NCBI GenBank assembly: GCA_964455095.1
Contig: CAYVUV010000386.1
Location: forward strand, 1-21,257
DNA: 21,257 nucleotides
Origin: CAYVUV01 sp964455095
GTDB taxonomy: Bacteria > Desulfobacterota > Binatia > HRBIN30 > CADEER01
Reading direction: 5' to 3'
Shown here: positions 14,623 to 21,257 of the stretch, piece by piece
Layout: each line of letters opens with the position of its first letter
Numbering within the stretch: position 1 is the stretch's first letter
Position numbers and translations under genes: made by a program
Notes under the pieces: generated by a model
Told to the model about the DNA's origin: nothing
The model's database searches: none
The model's input: the letters and a program-made list of their open reading frames with translations, nothing else

Positions 14623-16500
14623 GTGCGGACAGGATCCGGCCGTACGACACTCGATGATCATCACAGTTCCCCAGCCAAGCCGGGTTGCTCGCCGTTGAAC
14701 ACTGCCGGCGCTCAATCCTCCGCGCGGGAGTGGCTCTTCGGCCTCGTCCCGGCGCTCGATTCGCTGCGGCGCTACGGACCCAGCGAAGCGCGCGCCGATG
14801 TCCTGGCCGGTCTGACCGTGGCTGCGGTCGCCGTGCCGCAGGCCATGGCCTACGCGATGGTCGCCGGCCTGCCGGTCGAGTACGGCCTGTACACGGCGAT
14901 CGTCATGACCGCCGTCGGCGCCGTGTTCGACTCGTCGCGCCAGCTCATCAACGGGCCGACCAACGCCATCTCGATCGCCGTGCTCAGCGTCATCGCGCCC
15001 TTCGAAAGCGTCGAGGAGAAGATTCAGGCGGCGGTGCTGCTGGCGTTCATGGTCGGATCGATTCAGCTCGCGATCACGTTTCTGCGCTTGGGAGATCTGA
15101 CTCGCTACATCTCCCACTCGGTCATCGTCGGGTTCACGGCCGGGGCCAGTGTGCTGCTGGTGCTCGACCAGTTGAAGAACCTGCTCGGTCTCAAGGCGAT
15201 GGGCGGCGTCCACGACCATTTCCTCTACGGCTTTTGGCTGACCATGACGGGAGGCGGCACCATCCAGTTGGCGACGGTCTCGATCGGCTTCGGCGCGATT
15301 GCCCTCGTGCTGGGTTTGCGCTGGTTGAAGACGTGGCTGGGCTGGCGGTTGCTCCCCGAGCTGCTGATCGTCGTGGCGGCGATGGCGGCCCTGGTGGCGC
15401 AGTTCGGGCTCGATGCCAACGGCGTCAAGGTGGTCGGCGATATCCCGGCCAAGCTGCCGCCCTTTCGTGTGCCCACCTTCGACGCCGTCGCACTGCGCGA
15501 GCTCTCGACCGGCGCCCTCGCGATCGCCGTGCTCGGGCTGCTGGAGGCCATCGCCATGGCGAAGGCGATCGCGGCGCAGACGCGCCAGAAGCTGGACATG
15601 AACCAGCAATGCCTCAGCGAGGGGTTGGCGAACTTCACCGGCAGCTTCTTCCAATGCATGCCGGGTTCGGGCTCCCTGACGCGGTCCGCGATCAACCAGC
15701 AGGCGGGCGCGGTGACGCAGTGGTCGGGCGTGGTCTCGGCCGCGACCGTGGCGCTGATCATGGTCGCGTTCGCCTCCTACGCCCGGTTCATCCCGCGCGC
15801 CGCCCTGGCCGGCATCCTGATCGTGACGGCCTGGAAGATGGTCGACCGCCAGGCCCTCGCGTATCACCTGCGGTCGACCCGTTTCGACGCCGCCATCGTC
15901 GCGGTCACGGCCTTCTCCGCCGTCGCCATCTCGGTCGAGTTCTGCGTCTTGATCGGCGTGTTCATGTCGTTCCTGCTCACCGTGCCGCGCGCCGGGCGGA
16001 TGCTGCGCACGGAGTTCGTGGTGACGGCCGACGGCGGTGTGCACGAGCGCTTGCCGGACGACGCGGTCTGCGGCCGCATCCTGATCTTCGGCCTCGAGGG
16101 CGAGCTGTTCTTCGGCGCCTCCTCGGCCCTCGAAGGCCACCTGCAGTACTTCGAAGATCGCGTCGACGACAAGACGCGCGTGGTGGTCCTGCGCATGAAG
16201 CGGTTGCGCAACCCCGACGCGGTAGGCCTGACGCTGATGCAGGGATTCTTCGACCGCATGAAGGCGCGCGGCGTGCGCGTGGTGGTGTGCGGCGTGCGCG
16301 AGGGGCTCTACGAGACCATGCAGAAGTCCGGCCTCGCTGCCCGACTGGAAGAGACGGACGTGTTCCTGGAGCAACCGGTGCGCATGACCAGCACGCTGCT
16401 GGCGATCCGCCACGCTTACGAGCTCGTCGACGAGCCCTGCGCCACCTGTCCGCGCCGCGAGCCGGCGGGTCGCGAGAACACCCTCTACTACATGATCTGA
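14623..16500 (+). CDS. SulP (SLC26) family anion permease with STAS domain
   Basis: The 625-residue protein has the SulP core: RADVLAGLTVAAVAVPQAMAYAMVAGLPVEYGLYTAIV, then the GPTNAISIAV substrate-site loop, then the FFQCMPGSGSLTRSAINQQAG signature, with ten or more hydrophobic segments. A STAS domain follows at about 465-580 (ILIFGLEGELFFGASSALEGHL...VVVLRMKRLRNPDAVGLTLM). Where many STAS domains have a phosphorylatable Ser, this one reads PDAVG. The tail has CATC. The family exchanges or symports sulfate, bicarbonate or other anions across the inner membrane; the substrate here is not determinable. The start is uncertain: GTG 14623 has no clear ribosome site, and a TTG at 14695 closer to the conserved core is an alternative. 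Confidence 0.9.
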   Translation: MRTGSGRTTLDDHHSSPAKPGCSPLNTAGAQSSAREWLFGLVPALDSLRRYGPSEARADVLAGLTVAAVAVPQAMAYAMVAGLPVEYGLYTAIVMTAVGAVFDSSRQLINGPTNAISIAVLSVIAPFESVEEKIQAAVLLAFMVGSIQLAITFLRLGDLTRYISHSVIVGFTAGASVLLVLDQLKNLLGLKAMGGVHDHFLYGFWLTMTGGGTIQLATVSIGFGAIALVLGLRWLKTWLGWRLLPELLIVVAAMAALVAQFGLDANGVKVVGDIPAKLPPFRVPTFDAVALRELSTGALAIAVLGLLEAIAMAKAIAAQTRQKLDMNQQCLSEGLANFTGSFFQCMPGSGSLTRSAINQQAGAVTQWSGVVSAATVALIMVAFASYARFIPRAALAGILIVTAWKMVDRQALAYHLRSTRFDAAIVAVTAFSAVAISVEFCVLIGVFMSFLLTVPRAGRMLRTEFVVTADGGVHERLPDDAVCGRILIFGLEGELFFGASSALEGHLQYFEDRVDDKTRVVVLRMKRLRNPDAVGLTLMQGFFDRMKARGVRVVVCGVREGLYETMQKSGLAARLEETDVFLEQPVRMTSTLLAIRHAYELVDEPCATCPRREPAGRENTLYYMI

Positions 16501-16559
16501 GCGCCGCGCCGTGCGACCGCTGCGTTGACAAGCGCTCGACGCGCGCCGTATGGGGGCGC

Positions 16560-17447
16560 GTGCCCGGACGTGCACACGCTATCGCGGGTGTGGTCACCGT
16601 GCTCGCACTGTGGGGCTGCGGCTGCCAATCGTCCTCGTCGCCCGATGCGCCACATTTGCCGGACGGCGACGCCGGCCCTGTGCTGGCGCGCGCGCTCGAC
16701 GCCGCCGGCGGCTGGAGTCGCTGGGTAGCGCTGCGCGATGTCGGCTACATCAACTCGCTGACCCTGTTCGATCCGTTCGGCGACGTCTCGTCGCAGAGCA
16801 TCGGCTGGTTCAAGGCGCCGCTGCACCACGGGCTGCTGGCGCGCATGGAATCGATCGGTCTCCCCGACGACGTGCAGCTCGGCGTCAACGGCGCCGACAC
16901 CTGGATCGCGCGCGCGGGCGTCCGCGTCGGCGACCCGCCGCGGCTCGAGCTGACGCGCTTCAACATGGTCAGCAATCTGTTCTGGTTCTCCCTGCCGTTC
17001 GCGCTGGTCGAGATGCCGGCCGTGATCACCGACCTCGGCGAGGTGGCCGGCGAGGACGACGCGCGCTGGCATCGCCTGAAGGTCGTCTTCGAAGCCGACA
17101 ACCTCGGCGTACCCGGCGAGTGGTTCGTCCTCTACTTCAACACGCGCACCGGTCTGATCGACCGCGTGCACGCCAAGATCACCGCCGACTTCTTGCGCCA
17201 CGAGCTGTGGGTCGGCAAGTGGCTCGACTACCGCGACTGGAACGGGCTGAAGAAGGAGCGGCAGCGGCAGTTCTTCCCCGCCGACGACACGGGCCAGATC
17301 ATCGGCAACCTCGTCGCCGAGAATTTGATCGAACACGTCCAGCTCGACAACGGCTACGCGCTGGAGAGCTTCACCAAGCCGCCGCGCACCGCCGGCGACG
17401 CGCAGGTGTGGAACGACCCGGGAGCGCATGACCGAGCAGGTGGATAG
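16560..17447 (+). CDS. LolA-like envelope lipoprotein of unknown function
   Basis: Starting at GTG 16560 (preceded by a GGGGG tract), the protein has a short hydrophobic signal with a lipobox-like LWGC and further Cys and Ser after it. The mature part begins ARALDAAGGWSRWVALRDVGYI and continues as repeated antiparallel strands with Trp/Phe-rich positions (WFKAPLHHGLLARMES, DTWIARAGVRV, FWFSLPFAL, WFVLYFNTRTGLIDRV). This resembles outer-membrane lipoprotein carrier folds of the LolA/DUF6503 type, a family resemblance recalled rather than tested. It lies 59 bases after the SulP gene on the same strand. It may act in lipid or lipoprotein handling at the envelope; no catalytic motif is visible. 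The start is moderately certain. Confidence 0.72.
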   Translation: MPGRAHAIAGVVTVLALWGCGCQSSSSPDAPHLPDGDAGPVLARALDAAGGWSRWVALRDVGYINSLTLFDPFGDVSSQSIGWFKAPLHHGLLARMESIGLPDDVQLGVNGADTWIARAGVRVGDPPRLELTRFNMVSNLFWFSLPFALVEMPAVITDLGEVAGEDDARWHRLKVVFEADNLGVPGEWFVLYFNTRTGLIDRVHAKITADFLRHELWVGKWLDYRDWNGLKKERQRQFFPADDTGQIIGNLVAENLIEHVQLDNGYALESFTKPPRTAGDAQVWNDPGAHDRAGG

Positions 17448-17600
17448 TGGGCTCTGCGACGCCGCTCGGCAGCTATTCTATTGAACACTCCCATTGATTA
17501 TCTGTTGCGAATCGAGCATTCAATTGAAGGCGCTGTGCGGCCTCACGGGCAAGGGACCGGCAGTTGCGAACGCATGCGTCCGCAGAATCGGGAGGGGAAG
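17448..17600. other. Intergenic region with an AT-richer tract before the DUF1566 gene
   Basis: A stretch near 17474-17526 is clearly AT-richer than its surroundings and contains a TTGATT (17494) and CATTCA (17517) pair with 17-base spacing, a weak promoter match. GGGAGGGG directly precedes the ATG at 17601. Nothing else is recognised. Confidence 0.3.
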
Positions 17601-19079
17601 ATGCAACGGACAGCAACGATCTGGATGGGGCTGGCGCTTACCGGCCTGCTGGCAGCGCCAGCGGCGGCGATCACGCCGGGTGACAGATGCGAGGCCGACA
17701 AGCTGAAGACAGCAGGCAAGTACGCCTTCTGTCGGATGAACGCGGAGTCAAGAGCGATTAGGAAGGGCGAGGCGCCCGACTACGCCAAGTGCGACGAGAA
17801 GTACGCCGCAAAATGGAGCACGGTGGAGGGCAAGGCCGGCGGCACCTGTCCAGTGACCGCGGACCAAGCCGCCGTCCAGACGGAGGCGACCGAGTGCACC
17901 GACGGTCTGACGGCGACGATCGGGGGCAACCCACCGGCTGGGTGCACGGGCGATCTAATCACGTGCGAGGACAATCTGACGACCTGCGGCACCGATCTGA
18001 CGACGTGCGGAGTGGACCTGACGACCTCCAACGCCGACCTGGCGGTGTGCGGGACGGACCTGACGACCTGCAACGCGGGCCTGACGACGTGCGGGACGAA
18101 CCTTACGACCTGCGGCGCCGACCTTACTACTTGCGGAACCGCCCTGACTACTTGCGACACTGAGCTGACGACCTGTGATACCGGTCTCGCTACGTGCGAG
18201 GGAGATCTGACGACCTGCGACATTGAGCGGACGACGTGCGGCACCGAATTGCTCGCTTGCGACGCCGATCTTACTACCTGCGAGGCCGATTTGGCGACCG
18301 CTGAGTTGTGCGGCAACGGGACCATCGACGCAGGTGAGGACTGTGACCTCGGCACGCTTAACGGGGCCACTTGCATCACGGAGGGCTTCGCCGGCGGCGT
18401 GTTGACATGCGCGAACGGTTGCACTTTCGACATCAGCTCCTGCTGGGCGGCGCGCTTTGTCGACAACGCCGACGGGACCATTACCGACAATGCCAGCGGG
18501 CTGATGTGGGAGAAAAAGGCCGGGCTGAACGACGTTGCCGTCGGCGCGAACCTCCACGACGCCGATAACCGGTACTCCTGGTCGGGTTATTGCTCCGTCA
18601 ACACCAGCAAGTACTGTCAGCCAAACGCTGCCGCCGCGGCGGCTTGTGCCGCGGGAGCCGAGGGCGATCCGAATGGTTGCGCCGAGTGTACCGGTGGCGA
18701 CGGCACCTGCACCGTGGACGTTCCGGCGATCACGACGCTGTGGGACTGGGTCGCGCAGCTCAATGCCGCCAGCTTCGCTGGCCACACCGATTGGCGCGCC
18801 CCGGGGCTGCGTGAGCTGCTAGCCATCGTCGATTACCTCGACACGACGTTCCCAGCGGTCAGCGTGGCATTCCAGGGTGCGAGCTGCGGTGCGGCGTGCA
18901 CGGACATTACGAACGCTGCGTGTAGTTGCACTCAGTCCGACAACTATTGGTCGGCCTCTACATACGTGCCCGGCGAAGCCTTCATTAAAGCGTGGGGCGT
19001 CGGGTTCGATGACGGGGACGTTTACGCGGACGGAAAGACTGGCACCCTCTATGTTCGCGCGGTGCGCGACGGTTCGTAG
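17601..19079 (+). CDS. Secreted Cys-heptad coiled-coil protein with Myxo-type Cys motif and DUF1566 domain
   Basis: GGGAGGGG sets the start at 17601 and a signal peptide (MQRTATIWMGLALTGLLAAPAAA) rather than an in-frame start at 17481. After an N-terminal Cys-containing domain (about 25-118), residues 119-230 are 16 uninterrupted heptads of the form LTTCxxD (Leu and Cys at a and d positions, with one Cys replaced by Ser, one by the Arg-led RTTC unit). CGNGTIDAGEDCD (about 237-249) matches the Cys-rich repeats of myxobacterial surface proteins. The rest (about 284-490) is a DUF1566/Lcl C-terminal domain: RFVDNADGTITDNASGLMWEKK, HTDWRAPGLRELLAIVDY, NYWSAST and YVRAVR. It is probably extracellular, and the heptads suggest an oligomeric stalk with the DUF1566 head at the tip. 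The binding target is unknown. Confidence 0.88.
   Translation: MQRTATIWMGLALTGLLAAPAAAITPGDRCEADKLKTAGKYAFCRMNAESRAIRKGEAPDYAKCDEKYAAKWSTVEGKAGGTCPVTADQAAVQTEATECTDGLTATIGGNPPAGCTGDLITCEDNLTTCGTDLTTCGVDLTTSNADLAVCGTDLTTCNAGLTTCGTNLTTCGADLTTCGTALTTCDTELTTCDTGLATCEGDLTTCDIERTTCGTELLACDADLTTCEADLATAELCGNGTIDAGEDCDLGTLNGATCITEGFAGGVLTCANGCTFDISSCWAARFVDNADGTITDNASGLMWEKKAGLNDVAVGANLHDADNRYSWSGYCSVNTSKYCQPNAAAAAACAAGAEGDPNGCAECTGGDGTCTVDVPAITTLWDWVAQLNAASFAGHTDWRAPGLRELLAIVDYLDTTFPAVSVAFQGASCGAACTDITNAACSCTQSDNYWSASTYVPGEAFIKAWGVGFDDGDVYADGKTGTLYVRAVRDGS
17955..18290 (+). repeat. 16 tandem 21-bp units encoding LTTCxxD heptads
   Basis: The units follow a CTGACGACCTGCGGNACCGAC-like pattern in strict 21-base register without indels. 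Codon choice varies between units (acg/act/acc, tgc/tgt), which suggests the protein pattern is under selection rather than a very recent DNA expansion. Confidence 0.9.
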
Positions 19080-19112
19080 TCGACCAGAACCAGTGGACGG
19101 CGCCGCTTTTGC

Positions 19113-19670
19113 CTATGGGAAATCAGGGCTCACGCGCGAAAGGAAGCCGAATAACCGGTGGATAAGGTCCTGGAGATAGACTGGCCCAATGCATCCAATT
19201 CTGAGTATTGGGTCGCCGGCTTCAAACCCCTGATAAATGAGATCCGGTCGGACCATAAATGTTCTTTTGAAATCAACGTACAGAGCTGGCACGGGTTGCC
19301 CCGAGTCGCGTACGGATGCTTCTGGCAGGCAGTGGAACCGTTCGTCCTGGTTCCGGTCTAGACGTCGCCACTCTCTTTGTCCAAATTGGGTGGGCGTGAC
19401 GAGATTGTCCCGTGTGTGAGCAACGCAAAGCAATACGCCAGAAACAAAATCTGCTTGATTGGGGAGGTCGGAGCGCCTTGCGGACCAGTCCTTCAACAGA
19501 TCACAATCAGAGGTAATTACAAAAACTCGATCGTGGCGTTCCGATTCAACAACCGGGGCGGCGTTGGCGATCGCCACCGCTGCGTAACGAACGTGATGTT
19601 CATAGAGGGGGCCGATCAGCTCCCCCTGCCGCAACTCATTCGTACACGGTGGTTCGTATGCGAAGGGCAC
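19113..19670 (-). CDS. Unknown protein with SDCDL motif, third gene of the lower-GC cassette
   Basis: This 185-residue protein begins at GTG 19670, 12 bases after the preceding gene's stop. Visible features are ELRQGELIGPLYEHHV near the N-terminus, RVFVITSDCDLLKDW at about residues 48-62, and the C-terminal phrase ALYVDFKRTFMVRPDLIYQGF...VYLQDLIHRLFGFLSRVSPDF. The combination of an early QGE/LIG segment, a VIxxxCDL motif after a hydrophobic strand, and a SRV near the end recalls unnamed accessory-island proteins with an ISQDCDL motif. That is recall, not a search. Cys and Asp could be catalytic or metal-binding. It has no signal peptide or membrane segment, so it should be cytosolic. Only a few bases separate it from the neighbouring gene, so it belongs to the same unit. 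Function unknown. Confidence 0.65.
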   Translation of the reverse strand: MPFAYEPPCTNELRQGELIGPLYEHHVRYAAVAIANAAPVVESERHDRVFVITSDCDLLKDWSARRSDLPNQADFVSGVLLCVAHTRDNLVTPTQFGQREWRRLDRNQDERFHCLPEASVRDSGQPVPALYVDFKRTFMVRPDLIYQGFEAGDPILRIGCIGPVYLQDLIHRLFGFLSRVSPDFP

Positions 19671-19682
19671 GCAGGTCGCGTC

Positions 19683-20096
19683 TCATTCGGTCGGCAAATA
19701 CATCTTGGGTTGGTAGATAGTGTCACCCAATGTCGCGCCGTGCGTTGAAATGGTTTGCTCGATAGCTGCGGCGCGCGCAGGCCGATTGTGGAACTGCCAC
19801 AGGCCCCACAGATCCTCAAAGGCTTCGCTGATGGCATCATCGGGGAGTGCCATCAGGAGTACGCAGCCGAGCAGTCTTCCGACCGAAGTACCGTCGAGCC
19901 GGCCCTCGGAAAACAGGGACACTTGTTGACAAGCTGACGTGGCCGTAAAGCTGAAATGGAACTCAGCCTCCGGCGCTCCGTCAATCAATTTCGGTGGGTC
20001 GAAGAGCGTCTCGAAGAGGGCCGGTGTCGCCAACGGCCCAGCGAAACAAGTTCCCGTTAAGTTCATTGAATTGATCGAGGGTCTTAACGACATCAC
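19683..20096 (-). CDS. Small unknown protein, middle gene of the lower-GC cassette (start uncertain)
   Basis: The frame is open from GTG 20096 to TGA at 19683 (137 residues). The part beyond the upstream gene's stop reads as a normal globular protein (EAEFHFSFTATSACQQVSLFSEGRLDGTSVGRLLGCVLLMALPDDAISEAFEDLWGLW...TLGDTIYQPKMYLPTE). If translation starts at 20096, it overlaps the end of the TIGR04255 gene by 116 bases. A TTG at 19988, nearly touching that gene's stop, would reduce the overlap to eight bases but has no ribosome site; AAGG lies six bases before GTG 20096. No family is recognised and there is no signal peptide. Its position between two cassette genes suggests a shared role. Confidence 0.5.
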   Translation of the reverse strand: MMSLRPSINSMNLTGTCFAGPLATPALFETLFDPPKLIDGAPEAEFHFSFTATSACQQVSLFSEGRLDGTSVGRLLGCVLLMALPDDAISEAFEDLWGLWQFHNRPARAAAIEQTISTHGATLGDTIYQPKMYLPTE

Positions 20097-20772
20097 TGCC
20101 TACCTTTCGCTCTTCAGTATAGAAATCGCTATCAATTATAAAGCGGTTTCGGAAGCGCGATTCCATACCGTACCGCACCACCGCAAACGCTCCCGGGATC
20201 TGTGGATCAAGCGGAAAGACAGCCGCGGATTGCACGTGCATTATCTGGTTGGGTACTTCGTCTGCGTCCGCGCCGAGAAGTCCGACGAAACATCTGTTAA
20301 TCAGATCCTTCCAGGGATGCTCCTGGAGGCCGAGCGCTTCTCGGTCAATGACATTGCGGTAGCGTAGGCCTAGCCGAACGTAGAACGAGGGCCTATAGGT
20401 GCTCTCAAGCGCCTGTAGCGCCTCCGCGATTTGGGAGCGCATTTGTTCCCATCGCAGGTAGGTCTGCTCAGTGAGGGCAACGAAGTCCTTCCCCAGCGTG
20501 ACGCAGCGCTTTCCGTTCTCGGTCGCGAATTTATGGACAGCGTTGTCCGTGACTCTGGGAACGTCGAAACGTGAAAGCATCTCCTGCATCTCCTTCGGGA
20601 CCCCGAGAGATTCTTCCTTCTCATAAAGCGGGTATTCAGCCCGAAGGTTATTCTGGAACTCGACCGGAACCGCGGAGACAATTTGCAGGATAGGCGGAAA
20701 ACGGGCTTGGAAGATCGCCTCGGCGATCGGATTCCGTTCAAATATCACCCGTTTCGTCTTGGGGAACGGCAT
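19981..20772 (-). CDS. TIGR04255 family protein
   Basis: The 263-residue protein opens MPFPKTKRVIFERNPIAEAIFQARFPPIL, matching the start of the sporadically distributed TIGR04255 family, whose members begin with an NPIxEAI-type segment. The central YVRLGLRYRNVIDREALG and the final FNELNGNLFRWAVGD also fit. No enzymatic motif is known for the family. It has no export signal. Codon and base use differ from the rest of the window: 25 of 60 bases are G or C at 20101-20160, against clearly GC-rich neighbours. It is the first gene of a three-gene minus-strand cassette. The ribosome site before the ATG is weak. Family assignment rests on recalled motifs. Confidence 0.78.
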   Translation of the reverse strand: MPFPKTKRVIFERNPIAEAIFQARFPPILQIVSAVPVEFQNNLRAEYPLYEKEESLGVPKEMQEMLSRFDVPRVTDNAVHKFATENGKRCVTLGKDFVALTEQTYLRWEQMRSQIAEALQALESTYRPSFYVRLGLRYRNVIDREALGLQEHPWKDLINRCFVGLLGADADEVPNQIMHVQSAAVFPLDPQIPGAFAVVRYGMESRFRNRFIIDSDFYTEERKVGSDVVKTLDQFNELNGNLFRWAVGDTGPLRDALRPTEID

Positions 20773-21043
20773 CGCTGAACTAGACTATCAGCCTGCGGCG
20801 ATGGTCCAAAACGCCCCCACCCCAACCACCCAACCACAGCAACCCATGAAATGACTTGTAACTAGAAGAGGCGGGTGAGGCAAGTCCGACGCGCCTGACC
20901 TGAGCGGTCAGTTGACACTGGCACCGGCAACTACTGCCCGCTAGCAACTCCGCTGTCATTTCCCTGCCCGCAAGAACTCCGGCGGGCAGCCTCTCGGAGC
21001 AAGGAGGGGAACCAGAACCGACCCGCAGAACTTCTGCAGGGAT
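20773..21043. other. Intergenic region upstream of the TIGR04255 gene with one GC-rich hairpin
   Basis: No gene is seen in these 271 bases. A perfect 8-bp stem, CTGCCCGC and GCGGGCAG, with a 10-base loop lies at 20964-20989, just after the DUF3817 gene end on the minus strand. It could end that transcript, though no U-tract follows. The promoter of the cassette should be near 20780-20830 on the minus strand but no convincing -35/-10 pair was found. Confidence 0.45.
20964..20989 (-). terminator. Hairpin downstream of the DUF3817 gene
   Basis: The stem CTGCCCGC/GCGGGCAG is perfectly paired with loop AAGAACTCCG. It is 55 bases past the stop codon. The lack of a following T-run on the minus strand makes Rho-independent termination only possible. 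Confidence 0.35.
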
Positions 21044-21257
21044 CTACAACTTTCGACTGCTCCCCATCCGCTCGTCCTCGCGCCGCAGGCGGCTGTCGAT
21101 GAGGAAGGGCCCGAAGGGAATCAGCGCCGCGGCGAACACGGTGCCGGCGCGGCGCGGGTTCCACTGCGCCGCGCGCGCGGCGACCACGAGCGCCGCACAG
21201 AACAGGATGAACAGCAGGCCGTGCACCCAGCCGACGAGCTTGACGGCGGTGTCGATG
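21044..21257 (-). CDS. DUF3817-type small membrane protein, 5' end outside the window
   Basis: The reading frame enters from the window edge (IDTAVKLVGWVHGLLFILFCAALVVAARAAQW) and continues as a second hydrophobic segment (GTVFAAALIPFGPFLIDSRLRRE) before a short charged tail and TAG. The GWVHGLLF phrase and the PFGPFLIDSRL phrase are hallmarks of the DUF3817 inner-membrane family. GTG 21226 is an in-frame start but would cut the conserved GWVHG, so the true start is beyond the window. Function of the family is unknown. Confidence 0.8.
   Translation of the reverse strand, partial: IDTAVKLVGWVHGLLFILFCAALVVAARAAQWNPRRAGTVFAAALIPFGPFLIDSRLRREDERMGSSRKL

Noticed and set aside
14685..16559. Upstream extension of the LolA-like lipoprotein frame through the SulP gene
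   Set aside because: The extension is an out-of-frame shadow of SulP; the lipoprotein signal begins near GTG 16560.
14542..16575. 677-codon minus-strand frame opposite the SulP gene
   Set aside because: It is His/Arg/Asp-rich without recognisable domains, and the SulP gene is unambiguous.
17955..18290. Regular 21-bp spacing considered as a CRISPR-like array
   Set aside because: There are no distinct spacers; the units are contiguous, in frame and encode heptads inside a gene.
19939..20367. 142-codon + strand frame opposite the TIGR04255 gene
   Set aside because: The opposite frame matches a known family over its whole length; this one has no ribosome site or recognisable features.
21025..21037. 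GCAGAA/TTCTGC palindrome near the DUF3817 stop
   Set aside because: The arms are only six bases with a single-base centre and no T-run; likely chance.

Overview
The window is GC-rich bacterial chromosome, probably from an uncultured soil or sediment relative of the old Deltaproteobacteria (Myxococcota or Candidatus Binatota-like). That assignment is inference. It rests on secreted proteins with Thr-Pro linkers, a CGNGxxDxGEDCD cysteine motif of the kind common in myxobacteria, a deazaflavin (F420)-type nitroreductase, and long antisense open frames typical of GC-rich codon bias. No tRNA, rRNA, CRISPR array, transposase or phage gene was seen.

Region 1 (1-7103, + strand) is a cluster of four secreted proteins. 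Three are paralogs built from about 55-residue EFQVNSYT...GADGAFVVAW...GQDGS..GVFGQRYDSAG repeats; the first is cut by the window edge. The other (3457-4977) carries a beta-propeller-like domain instead. All four end with a Thr-Pro-rich linker and the same roughly 170-185 residue cysteine-containing C-terminal module, which makes the module a candidate surface-attachment or sorting domain.

Region 2 (7135-11718) holds a GH1 beta-glycosidase (-), a 67-residue lipoprotein (+), a TPR membrane protein (+), and on the - strand a tetR-diiron oxygenase pair. The tetR gene has a perfect palindrome directly before its start codon, and the ribosome binding site of the diiron gene lies inside the last tetR codons. 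A MITE-like element with nested palindromes follows (11823-11915).

Region 3 (11962-14513) has an F420-type nitroreductase and a methyltransferase with an extra C-terminal domain (both -), divergent from an HxlR-type regulator (+). A perfect 8-bp-arm palindrome lies between the divergent genes.

Region 4 (14623-19079, + strand) holds a SulP anion transporter with a STAS domain, a LolA-like lipoprotein, and a secreted protein with 16 Leu/Cys heptads, a myxobacterial-type Cys motif and a DUF1566 (Lcl C-terminal) domain.

Region 5 (19113-20772, - strand) is a three-gene cassette with visibly lower GC: a TIGR04255-family protein, a small unknown protein, and a protein with a SDCDL motif. It looks horizontally acquired and is the best candidate here for a little-described system. 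A partial DUF3817-type membrane protein ends the window.
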